Source: Candidatus Aegiribacteria sp. MLS_C (GTDB taxonomy: Bacteria > Fermentibacterota > Fermentibacteria > Fermentibacterales > JCC-6). From it: a stretch of 64,000 nucleotides of DNA. The stretch spans positions 207,538-271,537 of the forward strand of contig LQBI01000001.1 of assembly GCA_002030045.1 (NCBI GenBank), in the 5' to 3' direction. The position numbers and the translations under genes were made by a program. The notes beneath the pieces are model-generated. The model did not search any database. It had not been told where the DNA came from and was given only the letters and a program-made list of their open reading frames with translations. Of this stretch, positions 10,118-19,886 are shown piece after piece (positions within the stretch are counted from its first letter, which is position 1; every line of letters begins with the position of its first letter).

Positions 10118-11005
10118 ATGCTGGCGACCGTTCTGTCAACTGATCCCGTACCCGGAGTCTACGGCGCAGGTGTCTCCGATACCCTGGCAAGGATCGACTC
10201 AGGCGGCCGGTTCACGGCCACCTTCCTTTGCGAGGGCATACCGGGCGCCGACGGCATAGCGGTGTCTGAGGACGGTTCGGTCCTCGTGCTCTCGGAGACC
10301 TCCGGGAGCCTTTACCGCATCGGCCGCAGAGGCGGGAGTGAAGAACTGCTGTCGGGTCTGGACCACCCCGAAGGGCTTGCCATTTCGGATGAGGGCGGGA
10401 TCCTGGTCACCGAGGACACGGCCCGCGGCAGGGCCCTGCTGCTTCACCCGACCGGGCGGATCCAGGTACTGGCGGAGAGTCTCCTCTACTCTGAGGGAAT
10501 AGTGCTCACACCGGGAGGAGAGGTGTTGGTAACCGAGTCCTCCGCAGAGACCGGCTCCCTGCCCTTCGAGACAAGAGTGTCCAGCGTGAGTTCCGGGGAT
10601 GTGCTGTTCGAATCCCTCTTCCTGTGGAGCCTTTCGGACATGGTCGTGGATCCCTCAGGGGTGGTGTACGCCTGCAACGAGACTTCCGGCCTTCCTTTCG
10701 TAAGTCAGTCCGTGATCAGGATAGACCCTGCCTCGGGAAGCTGGGAGGTCTTCGTCAGAGGTCTCAGTTCATGCGAGGGGATATGCGCCTCTCCAGGCAC
10801 CTTCTTCCCTCTCCTGGTGGCGGAGGAGGACATCGGCGGAGGGGAAGGCAGGGTCGTGTCCGTAGACTCCTCGGGTGCCGTCTCCGAGGTCGCACGGGGT
10901 TTCCTCAACATAGAGGACGTCGCAGTGGACACCTCGGGAAGGATCTTCGTCAGCGAGGACACCTCGGGAGCGGTGATCATGCTTTCACCTGTTCGGGGGC
11001 GGTGA
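10118..11005 (+). CDS. Secreted SMP-30/NHL-like beta-propeller protein
   Basis: The 295-residue protein is built of repeated four-stranded blades with the pattern 'DGIAVSEDGSVLVLSETSG', 'PEGLAISDEGGILVTED', 'EDVAVDTSGRIFVSEDTSG', as in SMP-30/gluconolactonase or NHL propellers. No enzymatic metal site is certain. The start is unclear: ATG 10118 gives a weak signal sequence, while a very strong GGGAGGAGGAG (10086-10096) sits six bases before an in-frame GTC (10103) that would add Val-Arg-Ala-Val-Leu and complete a good signal peptide. Export is therefore likely. Its stop abuts the convergent gene at 11006. Confidence 0.7.
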   Translation: MLATVLSTDPVPGVYGAGVSDTLARIDSGGRFTATFLCEGIPGADGIAVSEDGSVLVLSETSGSLYRIGRRGGSEELLSGLDHPEGLAISDEGGILVTEDTARGRALLLHPTGRIQVLAESLLYSEGIVLTPGGEVLVTESSAETGSLPFETRVSSVSSGDVLFESLFLWSLSDMVVDPSGVVYACNETSGLPFVSQSVIRIDPASGSWEVFVRGLSSCEGICASPGTFFPLLVAEEDIGGGEGRVVSVDSSGAVSEVARGFLNIEDVAVDTSGRIFVSEDTSGAVIMLSPVRGR

Positions 11006-12829
11006 TCAGGGCACGAGTCTGCCGGTCACCAGCTCCAGCCCGGTCTCGTCGCCTCCGCGCCGAATGCCCAGGACCACCGGCACGTCCTCTCTGTCCGGCA
11101 GCAGCCCGGTTATTCCATGCAGGTCCTCCCCTGATACGGGAGCGCCGTCGACTGATACCAGCATGTCACCCTCCCTTAGACCCGCGCGTTCCGCCGGTGA
11201 TCCGGTCACCACAGACCTTACACGGAGCATCCCCTCACGGATCTCCAGACCCATTCCCGTCAGCGTCTCGGGCATCCCCGTCTCGAAGAGAGACGAGGGC
11301 TGGAGGATAAGCAGTCCCGAGTCGTAGTCCATGGTCACAGCGAAGCGGCTGAGAACGCCGCTGCCCAGGATGCCGTCGAATCCGCTGAGGATCTCGCCGC
11401 CGTCGAAACTGCTGCAGAGGCCTCCCGGGACCTTGTAATCCCCCAGCGTCACCGTGGAGACCCTGAAACCGGCTATCGAATCCGTTCCACCGATCCCCTC
11501 CATCTCGGTATCGAAGGTGGGTCTGCCCGCCAGGAAGCCGGGATGTGCATCGAAGAAGGAGGGCGTAAGGTGGATGTTGCCGCCAGCGCCGGTATCGACG
11601 ATGAGCCTGACGGGCACCGAGTCCTCCAGAACTGCATTCACAGAGAGCAGCCCCATGCTCCTCTCCGCGTGCAGCACCGATGCGCCTTCCTCCGGAATGC
11701 CGGAGGTGCCGGGTTCCCGGAGGGTTATGGTCTCCCTGCCGTAGTCTATACGGGTCGCGAACCGGCTGAGGAAGTCGTATCCGAGGATGAGGTCGATCCT
11801 CTGGCCCGTGGCTGAATAGAACTGGTCGGCCAGTGGCATCACCGCCAGTGTCTGGTCCCTCACAACCGCCCCTGCGGCCGAGTACTCATCCACCCGGGCG
11901 AAGGAGAACTCCCTGGTCCCGCCTATTCCGCTGGCCGGAAGCCTGCCGGTACCCTCGAGGCCCAGACGGCTGGCCAGGGCGCTGTCCAAGACGGTGGCTC
12001 CCGCGCCGCTGTCCAGAAGAATGTTCACCCGCTGTCCCTGAACCGTTCCGTCCAGGTAGAGGTGTTCGCCCATGATGCGGACCGGGTACTCCTCTCCCTG
12101 TCCCTCCAGCGACCAGTCCGCGGTCCCCGAGGTCAGGACGAAGATGGACTCGGGTACCGGGACATTGTACTCGGTGAGCAGATTGTGGGTCTCCATGGTC
12201 TGTCCCAGGGCAGGAATGATGCTGACGCTGTACGAGGGCGTCATGATACCGTCGATATCCGTGTACCCTCCGGGATAGCTCCTGACCTCGATCCCCATCG
12301 TGGCTGCCCTCATCATCACCGGGAGCCAGTCCTCCCTCGAATGGTAGAACACCACGTTGGGATGGTCCTTCAGGGTTACCGAAACCGCTGTCACGCCGTC
12401 CAGAAGGGTGTCGGCCCCCGGCGAGGCCAGTGCCGTATTCAGAAGGTAGTCGTAGAACACGGTCATCCTGGACAGTTCCATCTGGTCCCTCTCCTCGATG
12501 CCTCCGGGGGAAAGGTGGCCGTTCCGGTCCACCGTCCATACACTGTCTTCCCTGATGAGCACCTCCTGCCGTACAGGACCCAGCTCCGTGACGTTTAGAC
12601 CGGTGAAGGGTTCCCTTACCCACCATGATTCCGATATTCCGGACATGCCTGCCATCGAGAGGCTGTCTACCGTGTGTATCACATGGAGTCCGCTCAGCGC
12701 CTCCCTGCCGCCGGCGGCCTCAAGGCATCTTTCCAGGATGTCTTCACCAGATGTGCGGGGCGCCTCACCGCATCCCTGCAGAACGAGAAGCAGGGACATC
12801 AGCGAGCTTTTCAGGAGCGAGAGCTTCAT
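11006..12829 (-). CDS. Lipoprotein with two retropepsin-like aspartic protease domains and a PDZ domain
   Basis: The 607-residue protein begins MKLSLLKSSLMSLLLVLQGC, a signal peptide with a lipobox Cys. An uncharacterised region (about 25-250) precedes two single-lobe aspartic protease domains: LLDSGAGATVLD and, about 130 residues later, IVDTGAGGNIHL. Each has D-[ST]-G-A as in the clan AA retropepsin-like bacterial family. A C-terminal PDZ follows (VVTGSPAERAGLREGDMLVSVDG). Two half-sites in one chain could form an intramolecular pepsin-like dimer. ATG 12829 has GGGAGG six bases upstream; the frame remains open to 13000 but that would remove the lipoprotein signal. It sits 14 bases after a transglutaminase-like gene. 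Confidence 0.82.
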   Translation of the reverse strand: MKLSLLKSSLMSLLLVLQGCGEAPRTSGEDILERCLEAAGGREALSGLHVIHTVDSLSMAGMSGISESWWVREPFTGLNVTELGPVRQEVLIREDSVWTVDRNGHLSPGGIEERDQMELSRMTVFYDYLLNTALASPGADTLLDGVTAVSVTLKDHPNVVFYHSREDWLPVMMRAATMGIEVRSYPGGYTDIDGIMTPSYSVSIIPALGQTMETHNLLTEYNVPVPESIFVLTSGTADWSLEGQGEEYPVRIMGEHLYLDGTVQGQRVNILLDSGAGATVLDSALASRLGLEGTGRLPASGIGGTREFSFARVDEYSAAGAVVRDQTLAVMPLADQFYSATGQRIDLILGYDFLSRFATRIDYGRETITLREPGTSGIPEEGASVLHAERSMGLLSVNAVLEDSVPVRLIVDTGAGGNIHLTPSFFDAHPGFLAGRPTFDTEMEGIGGTDSIAGFRVSTVTLGDYKVPGGLCSSFDGGEILSGFDGILGSGVLSRFAVTMDYDSGLLILQPSSLFETGMPETLTGMGLEIREGMLRVRSVVTGSPAERAGLREGDMLVSVDGAPVSGEDLHGITGLLPDREDVPVVLGIRRGGDETGLELVTGRLVP

Positions 12830-12843
12830 CGGTACCTCCCTCT

Positions 12844-13842
12844 TTATCTCCGGTAACGGGTGAGCGAGAGCGGGAAGACCTCGAACAGAGATTCGACGGA
12901 GCGGTGAAGGAACGAGGCTTCCATCGAGACCGACAGGTTGCCGTCGGGCTCCGAGAAGTAGGCGGAGACCTCGTGGCCTTCCGTGCTCTCGAGGTCCCAC
13001 AGTGGAATGACGTCGGTGGGGCAGTGGGCGATCCCCCTCATGGAATCAACGTGGAATAGGGACACGTCCAGCGGCAGCATGTCAGGGAGAAGCAGGTTCC
13101 ACGCGTGGAATACCAGAGTGTCCCCGGGTTCCCTCAGCAGACCTCCGGTGACCGACAGGGCAACGCCTCCGGCCGCCGCCGAATCGCGGAGCGCCATGGC
13201 GAGACCCAGGCAGGGTCCGGGACCCTCCGGTTCCTCCGGCACCTGTATGGACCTCATCATTCCCGCGATACCGTCCAGTCCGTCTTCGCCCATGCGTGAT
13301 TCCAGATCGGAGCCGATCGGTCTGTACGTGAAAGGGACCTGAACTATTCTGAGAACCAGGGGGAGCACGGCGGTGGATCCGGGTTCCAGTCGGTACACCG
13401 GCGCCTCCATTACGGACCCGTCAGCGCGGAAGGCGCCGGTGACGATCTCGAGGGACTGGTAGGGCGGGTGGGCCGTCGGCAGAGGTATCCTGACCGATAC
13501 CTCCTCTATACGCTCCCCGCCGGTATTCGAGATCCGGGTGACTATCACCAGGACGTTATCAAGTAGTTCCGAACCCTTTATTCTCCGGTGGAGCCACTCC
13601 CTGATCGATTCGTCGTCCGATGACCCGTAGGCCACCCTGAATACGGATGCGGCCCTGGAAAAGTTGCCGGAGACCTCGAGAAGGCTTCCGAAGTCTATCA
13701 CGGTACGTCCTCCCTCCCTGGCCGCCAGCTCGGCGAAGAGAACCGCCTCCTCGGGTACCTCGGCGAGCGTGACGAGGTTCCAGCTGGAATCCGAGGGCGA
13801 GTAGCCGAAAGCCAGCAGCACGGAGAAGATGAGGGGTATCAA
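12844..13842 (-). CDS. Exported transglutaminase-like superfamily protein
   Basis: The 332-residue protein has an N-terminal signal peptide (IPLIFSVLLAFG). Residues about 205-262 match the transglutaminase core: GPCLGLAMALRDSAAAGGV (Cys211), VFHAWN (His246) and MLPLDVS (Asp259), in the usual Cys-His-Asp order and spacing. The preceding region is beta-rich. Papain-like transglutaminase folds of this type act as proteases or amidases, or as inactive scaffolds. Its TTG start overlaps the stop of the upstream LolC/E-type permease (TTGA), so the two are translationally coupled. The family assignment rests on motif spacing and needs profile confirmation. Confidence 0.62.
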   Translation of the reverse strand: MIPLIFSVLLAFGYSPSDSSWNLVTLAEVPEEAVLFAELAAREGGRTVIDFGSLLEVSGNFSRAASVFRVAYGSSDDESIREWLHRRIKGSELLDNVLVIVTRISNTGGERIEEVSVRIPLPTAHPPYQSLEIVTGAFRADGSVMEAPVYRLEPGSTAVLPLVLRIVQVPFTYRPIGSDLESRMGEDGLDGIAGMMRSIQVPEEPEGPGPCLGLAMALRDSAAAGGVALSVTGGLLREPGDTLVFHAWNLLLPDMLPLDVSLFHVDSMRGIAHCPTDVIPLWDLESTEGHEVSAYFSEPDGNLSVSMEASFLHRSVESLFEVFPLSLTRYRR

Positions 13843-15062
13843 CTCTCGAGCCCTCTCACAGGGTCCAGTCCGGCGGCCTTCATGGCCGGAACGATCCCGG
13901 ACCCCAGGCTCAGCAGGAAAGCCAGTGAGGCCACCGTCAGCACCTGCATGGGGGATACGTGAACCGGGATGTTCTGGTGAAAGGAGTACACATCGGGAAG
14001 GGAGATCAGGCCGGTGCTCCCTATCACCCAGCAGCCGGCCAGGCCCAGCATGGTCCCCGCCAGTACACCCGCTATGCCCACTACGATCCCCTCCCAGAGG
14101 AATATCCTGAAGACGAGCCTGCTTCCGGCACCCATGGCCTTCAGTACTGCGATGTCCTTGCGCCTCTCGATCACCGATCTCGAGATGGTCCCTATGATGT
14201 TGAAGGTGGCTACGAGGGTTATCAGGAGCAGGGCCAGGAAGGCCCCCATCCTCTCCAGCTCCATCGAAGCGGTCAGGTCGGGGTTCAGCTCCCTCCAGCT
14301 CCTGACGGAGGTGCCGGCGGGAAGCAGCGGCGTGAGTGTTTCCGAGGCGCTTTCCGGGGATACGCCTTCTGCCGGGTATATCTTGATTCCGCTGTAGCCG
14401 CCCTCAGGAAGGTACATGCTGCGGGCCAGGTCGATATGCACCCATGCCAGGGTCTCGTCGTTGACGGGGAGTCCCGTTTCCAGAGCGCCGGTGAGCACTG
14501 CCCTCCCGATGGCGTGGCCCCTTCCGGAGAAGAAGGCCCTGGGAGGGAATATGAATACCGTGTCGTCCACCGAGTGGAAGAACTCCTCCGCCAGGTAGAG
14601 TCCCATGATGATGGCGTCTCCCCCCCCGGGAGCAGTGAGACGGAGTTCCCCGTAGGAAAGGGCGTCGGACATCCTGTCTCCCGCGAACTCCCTTTCCGGG
14701 TCGACGCCGCGGACCCTGCAGCCGGTATCCACTCCCCTGGCAGGCATCCTCAGTATCGCCTCGCCCTGGACGAAGGGAGAGGCCAGATCTATCTCCTCCA
14801 GTGTTTCCATGGTGACAAGCAGGTCTTCGGACATCATGAAGGATGAGCCGCTGTCCGGCAGGATGGTCAGGGGCGCGTCAACGTTGATCACGGAATCCTC
14901 GATGAACCCTTCCAGACCGGACATCACGCTCATGACGACTATGAGGGCTCCCACTCCCAGGGCCACGCCGGCTATGCTGACCACCGTGGAGAAGGCCAGG
15001 TGTTTCCTCCTTGGATGCCTTCGGAGGTATCTCCATGCCAGGTGAAGGGAAAGCCAGTTCAT
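13839..15062 (-). CDS. LolC/LolE-type ABC transporter permease (lipoprotein release)
   Basis: The 407-residue permease has one N-terminal helix (STVVSIAGVALGVGALIVVMSVMSG), a large periplasmic domain (about residues 50-260) and three C-terminal FtsX-like helices, with ERRKDIAVLKAMGAG in the coupling loop. This is the LolC/E layout for extracting lipoproteins from the inner membrane. No LolD ATPase lies in the window, so the ATPase must be encoded elsewhere. ATG 15062 has a G-rich site upstream; a GTG two codons earlier (15068) is an alternative. Its neighbours include a lipoprotein protease, a plausible client of the system. Confidence 0.85.
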   Translation of the reverse strand: MNWLSLHLAWRYLRRHPRRKHLAFSTVVSIAGVALGVGALIVVMSVMSGLEGFIEDSVINVDAPLTILPDSGSSFMMSEDLLVTMETLEEIDLASPFVQGEAILRMPARGVDTGCRVRGVDPEREFAGDRMSDALSYGELRLTAPGGGDAIIMGLYLAEEFFHSVDDTVFIFPPRAFFSGRGHAIGRAVLTGALETGLPVNDETLAWVHIDLARSMYLPEGGYSGIKIYPAEGVSPESASETLTPLLPAGTSVRSWRELNPDLTASMELERMGAFLALLLITLVATFNIIGTISRSVIERRKDIAVLKAMGAGSRLVFRIFLWEGIVVGIAGVLAGTMLGLAGCWVIGSTGLISLPDVYSFHQNIPVHVSPMQVLTVASLAFLLSLGSGIVPAMKAAGLDPVRGLES

Positions 15063-15339
15063 AAGCACCCCCGGAAGAGGTTGTTGACAGACAGGGGCTG
15101 CGCTGTCCCGGACCGCTCGAAGCCCAGCCTGTTGGTGACCATCGACCGGTAATATAGTTAACCCTGTCCTTCGGAACGGAGCGCCTCCATGGAATCAGCG
15201 GCGCAGATGTCCGGAAGACTCGGCCTGGTGCGCCGAAAACAGGAACATATATACTCAGCAGGAGTTATATGACTGTAAAAAGCTGGTCTTGCCGGACCCG
15301 CTGCATTGCTGGAAGCCCCCACCGGACAAGGAGACGGAT

Positions 15340-18300
15340 TTGATCGCCGCCCTAATGAGCTTGATTATGCTGGCCGCAGCCACGGACCGTGAAGCTGTGG
15401 ATTTCACAGAATCCGGACCCGACGGCTGCACGATGACCATCCGGGTGGAACCTCCATCCTACAGGGTCTACCGGGACAGGTGGTATCCCGTTGTGCACGG
15501 CATGACCGGAACCTGCCTGCCGGGACTTCCCGTGCTTCCCGCGGTCACCGTCTACGTGCCGGTCCCTCCGGACTGCGATCCGGAAATGGAATACGACCAC
15601 TCCGGCAGGATCCAGCTGGATATACCGGGTCCTCTGCTGGTCACTCCCGTGGCGGTCGGGAGCGGCCTCGAGACGGAATGGGAGATCCCTGAAGCCGAGA
15701 GGGGGGCGGCCCTTCCGGAGATGGTGGAGGTGAGGACTTTCCAACTGGCGGGTACCAGGGTGGCGGCGGTCACCGTTCACCCGTTCTCCGGAATGGACGA
15801 TGGCTGGATCCCTTCCAGCATCCAGGTCCGGCTGCACTGGCCCAGGACGGGTGGAAGCAGGAGCCCTGACACGCCCCTCCTCAGGGTTCTCTGCGCCGGT
15901 GGTCTCGAGTACTGGCCCGCAGGGAGGACCTCCGACGGTCCCGGACCCTTCTGGGGCAGACCCTGGGCAAGGATGGCCATCTCCGCCTCCGGCATCTACA
16001 TCGTTACCGGCTCGCAGCTGGAGGACGCAGGCGTGGGAATAGCCGGTGCGCCTTCCAGGAGCCTCAGGGTCCTGACCGGTCCCGGCCTTATGTTCGACCT
16101 GGACGATCCTGCGGCGGAGCATCAGCCCGTTGAGGTCCCAGTGGAGGTAATGGACGGCGGGGACGGCATATTCGACGAGTCGGACTCCCTGAAGTTCTTC
16201 GGTCGCGGTCTGTCCAGGCTCGATCTGGAGGGTGAGGGTGCAACGCCGCGCAGGACGATGCACCGCTATGCGGACCACAACGTCTACTGGCTCACGTGGG
16301 GGGCCGAGGACGGTCTCAGGGTGGATACGGTGGAAGCGCTTCCCGACGGTTCCCCCCAGTGGGGGGACAGTCTAAGGTACGATATATGGCAGGAACAGGA
16401 CTACCTCTGGGTCGGAGGCCAGGATTCCCTTACGGGATGGGTATGGACGCAGCTCTTCGAGGGTATCCCCAGCTATTTCTACTTCAGCACCCCCTCCGCC
16501 GACGGAAGCGGCAGTGTGCGTTTCCTGATGGTGCCGGAGACAGGGAACAACGGACCCCACGAGATGACTGCGGAACTCAACGGTGACGTGATAGGAGATA
16601 CGGTCTGGACCACTGACGATCCCAGGGAATTCCTCTTCGATGGACTCGACCTCGATCCCTCAATGAACCTGCTCAAGGTAACTGTGGACGAATCCCCGGG
16701 GAAGTTGTACCTGGACTACATGATGGCCGATTATTCCCGAAGGCTCGACTATGCCGCCAGCCGCATGCTGAGTTTCGCCGGCGCGGTGCCCGGGAGGTAC
16801 ACCCTCTCACTCGGTGGAGCGCTCTCGTCCTCGTCGCTCCTTGACCTTTCCGATCCCGGGAATCCGGTGAGGATCAGGGGGCAGCTCTCCGGCGCCCTTC
16901 TCGAGACCAGCATGGACATCGACCGGAGCAGGTGTCTCTGGCTCGAAGGGGAGGAAGGCTACCGTGTGCCGGATTCCATTACCTCAGCTGAACCCGGCAG
17001 GATAATGGGCAGCGTCGTCGAGGGGGAGGTCGCCATTGTGGTGGCCGACCAGCTCATGGAGGCGGCCCAGCCCCTGGAGACGATCTACGCTGGCAGGGGG
17101 CGCACAGCGGCGGTGGTGGCCGCAGGTGAGGTCTACGACGAGTTCGGGCAGGGCATCAGGGACCCGGGCGCCATAAGGTCCTTCTTCCGCTATACGCAGG
17201 ACTCCTGGAGCCAGCCTGCGGAAGCCCTGCTCCTGGTTGGGGACGGCTCCTACGATCCAATGATGCATGTCACCTCAAATCCCACGCTCATACCGATATG
17301 CCTCGATCTGGTCTCTTCTGCCGGGACCAATATCGACGACCGGTACGTCATCGCCCACGAGAACGGGGAGCTGCCCGAGGTCCCGGTATCCCGCATTCCC
17401 GTCTCCTCGGCCGCCGAACTCTCCGGATACCTGGCCAAGCTGATGTCCTACGACGGCCGCCAGGCCTCCGGGCAGTGGGAGAACAGGGTGATACTGGCTG
17501 CGGACGATGAATGGGGCAACTACAGTGTCAACGAGTACGATCACACTGAGAGCTGCGAACTCCTTGCGGACACCATACTGCCGTCAAGGCTTGACAGGGA
17601 GAAGTTCTACCTCATCGAGTTCCCGTGGCCTCCGGGGACCACTCCCTCAGGGGTCCACCCGGAGAAACCGGAGGCCCGCCAGGCGTTCATTCAGGAACTG
17701 TCGGAAGGCTGCGCCGGAATGATCTTCTTCGGCCACGGTTCCTACGGACAGCTGGCCCACGAGAAGATACTGGTCTCCAGCGACGTGCAGGTCATCGACA
17801 ACGGGGGACGCCTGCCGGTGATGATATTCGCCAGCTGCGACCTGGCCCATTTCGACATGTCATCGGCAAAGTGCCTTGCCGAGGACTTCCTCCTCATTCC
17901 CGGATCGGGCTCGGTGGTGTCCATAGGTTCCACGCGGGAGTCCTACTCCGGCCAGAACGAGGACCTGTTCGCCGGCTACTATTATTACCAGTACGGAGAT
18001 GACGACCTCACCGTCGGAGAGTCCATGTGGGCGGCGAAGGTGGTCTACGCGCCGATCCAGTACTACAACAGCAGGCTCTACGTGACCCTTGGGGACGGAG
18101 GGATCCTCCCTGTCGGCTCATCCTCCGAGGGATGCAGTTTCGACGTCGAGGGTGATTCCCTCTACCGCGGCCGTATGAACACCGTCTACGGAGAGTTTAC
18201 CTCGGGCTCCTCCGGCTTCGTCCGGGTGACCGAGAGCGGCATGCAGTCCAGCTACAGCGGCCTGGGTTCAGGTTCGGTGGACTATCTACATTACGGGTCC

Positions 18301-19122
18301 GATGTATACCAGGGACTCGTAAGTAGTGACGGGACCGGCTTCACCGTACCTTTCTTCATGCCCGTCCAGGCCGACACCGGATCGTACTCCAGGGGTTCGG
18401 CGGTGGGGCTGTGTTCCGGCGGCAGCCAGGTGGCCCACAGGGAATGGATACGCGTTCTGGACGACGGTGTCCATGATCAGGATTCCCTTCCTCCGGAGAT
18501 AGAGATGTGGCTGGAGGGCCACAGAGGGGAGGACCATCCCTCGGTGAGCGGCCAGACGACCATCTGGGGTATAATCTCCGATCCCAGCGGTGTATGTGCC
18601 ATGGGGGCCGGAGCCGGAAGGTCGGTACTGCTGAGCCTTGACTCCCAGGGCTTCGACGTGAGCAGGTATTTCCAGTACAGACCAGACAGCTATACAACCG
18701 GAGAACTGGAGTACGCACTCCCCGAGATGACGGAGGGGGAACACCGGCTCATACTGGCCGCCTGGGACGGAATGGGCAACGCAGGGAGGGACACGCTCGA
18801 CTTCAGCGTGGTCCAGGCCCCGGACGAACTCCTCTCTTCCGTATTCGCATATCCGAACCCCGGTGCCGGACAGAGATGTTTCAGTTTCGAGGCCGCCGTC
18901 TCCGGTACGGCCGGAATAAAGGTATACACGGTCTCGGGCAGATGCATCTGGAATGAGACTGTCATCTGCCGTGAAGGATACAACCAGGTCGTCTGGAACG
19001 GCCTCGACATGGACGGCGACCCTCCGGCCTCGGGTCCCTATGTCTACAGGGTGGATCTCTCCACCCTGAACGGATCCTCCGCCTCATTCACCGGGATCCT
19101 CGCCGTGATGAACGAGGAATGA
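15340..19122 (+). CDS. Gingipain-like C25 family cysteine protease, secreted, with C-terminal sorting-type domain (copy 1)
   Basis: The protein has about 1260 residues and starts with a signal peptide (MIAALMSLIMLAAATD). TTG 15340 is chosen because GGAG lies six bases upstream. A propeptide-like N-terminal third precedes the C25 catalytic domain, with EVPVSRIP, the catalytic His799 in IFFGHGS and nucleophile Cys833 in MIFASCDLAHFD. An Ig-like region follows, then a C-terminal module (YPNPGAGQRCFSF, VYTVSGR, WNGLDMDGDPPASGPYVYRV) like FlgD/type IX sorting domains. C25 enzymes cleave extracellular proteins. It shares its layout with the gene at 19880-23653. Its stop overlaps the sirtuin start (ATGA). 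Confidence 0.88.
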   Translation: MIAALMSLIMLAAATDREAVDFTESGPDGCTMTIRVEPPSYRVYRDRWYPVVHGMTGTCLPGLPVLPAVTVYVPVPPDCDPEMEYDHSGRIQLDIPGPLLVTPVAVGSGLETEWEIPEAERGAALPEMVEVRTFQLAGTRVAAVTVHPFSGMDDGWIPSSIQVRLHWPRTGGSRSPDTPLLRVLCAGGLEYWPAGRTSDGPGPFWGRPWARMAISASGIYIVTGSQLEDAGVGIAGAPSRSLRVLTGPGLMFDLDDPAAEHQPVEVPVEVMDGGDGIFDESDSLKFFGRGLSRLDLEGEGATPRRTMHRYADHNVYWLTWGAEDGLRVDTVEALPDGSPQWGDSLRYDIWQEQDYLWVGGQDSLTGWVWTQLFEGIPSYFYFSTPSADGSGSVRFLMVPETGNNGPHEMTAELNGDVIGDTVWTTDDPREFLFDGLDLDPSMNLLKVTVDESPGKLYLDYMMADYSRRLDYAASRMLSFAGAVPGRYTLSLGGALSSSSLLDLSDPGNPVRIRGQLSGALLETSMDIDRSRCLWLEGEEGYRVPDSITSAEPGRIMGSVVEGEVAIVVADQLMEAAQPLETIYAGRGRTAAVVAAGEVYDEFGQGIRDPGAIRSFFRYTQDSWSQPAEALLLVGDGSYDPMMHVTSNPTLIPICLDLVSSAGTNIDDRYVIAHENGELPEVPVSRIPVSSAAELSGYLAKLMSYDGRQASGQWENRVILAADDEWGNYSVNEYDHTESCELLADTILPSRLDREKFYLIEFPWPPGTTPSGVHPEKPEARQAFIQELSEGCAGMIFFGHGSYGQLAHEKILVSSDVQVIDNGGRLPVMIFASCDLAHFDMSSAKCLAEDFLLIPGSGSVVSIGSTRESYSGQNEDLFAGYYYYQYGDDDLTVGESMWAAKVVYAPIQYYNSRLYVTLGDGGILPVGSSSEGCSFDVEGDSLYRGRMNTVYGEFTSGSSGFVRVTESGMQSSYSGLGSGSVDYLHYGSDVYQGLVSSDGTGFTVPFFMPVQADTGSYSRGSAVGLCSGGSQVAHREWIRVLDDGVHDQDSLPPEIEMWLEGHRGEDHPSVSGQTTIWGIISDPSGVCAMGAGAGRSVLLSLDSQGFDVSRYFQYRPDSYTTGELEYALPEMTEGEHRLILAAWDGMGNAGRDTLDFSVVQAPDELLSSVFAYPNPGAGQRCFSFEAAVSGTAGIKVYTVSGRCIWNETVICREGYNQVVWNGLDMDGDPPASGPYVYRVDLSTLNGSSASFTGILAVMNEE

Positions 19123-19886
19123 ACTCCGGAAAGGCCGCCCCGGAAGGTCTGGAGCTGGCGGTCGAGCTTCTTCGTTCCAGTTACCTCCCGGTGGTCTCCA
19201 CCGGCGCCGGGATGTCCAGGGAGAGCGGTGTGCGTACCTTCAGGGGCGAAGAAGGCTACTGGAGGGAGCACAGGGCCGAGGACCTGGCTTCACTTGAGGG
19301 AATAAGGAAGGACCCGGTCCTGGTCTGGGAGTGGTACCGGGAAAGGCTCGGGGCCTGTGAGGAGTTGATCCCGCATAAGGGTTACGAAGCCCTCTACCGT
19401 CTACAGGAGCACAGTGGAAGGCTCCCCGTGGTGACGCAGAACGTGGACGGGCTCCATCAGAAGGCCGGGATCAGGGACGTCATAGAACTCCACGGCAGCC
19501 TGAGGACGGCCTCCTGCCTGGCAGGATGCGGCGCTCCGCCGGTCCGCATGGAACAGGGTCTCTTCGAGAACATGCCCCCGAGGTGCGTCTGCGGCAGCAT
19601 TCTCAGACCGGATGTCGTTCTCTTCGGGGAGGACCTTCCCGAACAGGCCCTGAAGCGGGCATTAAGGCTTGCCGGGAGATGTGACCTGATGATAGTTGTG
19701 GGTACGTCCATGGTGGTGTATCCCGCCGCTGCGCTTCCCATGATAGCCCTGAGGAGCGGGGCACGGGTGATAGAGATAAATACAGTGGAAACACCTCTTT
19801 CCTCGCTGGAGGGGACCCTGTTCCTGAGAGGGACCGCGGGAAGTGTTCTTCCCGAGCTGGCAAAGGCGGTTATTCGATCATGCTGA
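19119..19886 (+). CDS. cobB: SIR2-family NAD-dependent protein deacylase
   Basis: The 255-residue protein has the sirtuin NAD site GAGMSRESGVRTFRG (about 29-43), TQNVDGLHQKAG (106-117), catalytic His125 in ELHGSL, and four zinc cysteines at 133, 137, 156 and 158. All active-site elements are present. It removes acyl groups from protein lysines using NAD+ in the cytoplasm. It overlaps the upstream C25 protease by four bases and the downstream one by seven, so it is embedded and translationally coupled between two secreted proteases, an odd context for a cytoplasmic enzyme. Confidence 0.92.
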   Translation: MNSGKAAPEGLELAVELLRSSYLPVVSTGAGMSRESGVRTFRGEEGYWREHRAEDLASLEGIRKDPVLVWEWYRERLGACEELIPHKGYEALYRLQEHSGRLPVVTQNVDGLHQKAGIRDVIELHGSLRTASCLAGCGAPPVRMEQGLFENMPPRCVCGSILRPDVVLFGEDLPEQALKRALRLAGRCDLMIVVGTSMVVYPAAALPMIALRSGARVIEINTVETPLSSLEGTLFLRGTAGSVLPELAKAVIRSC

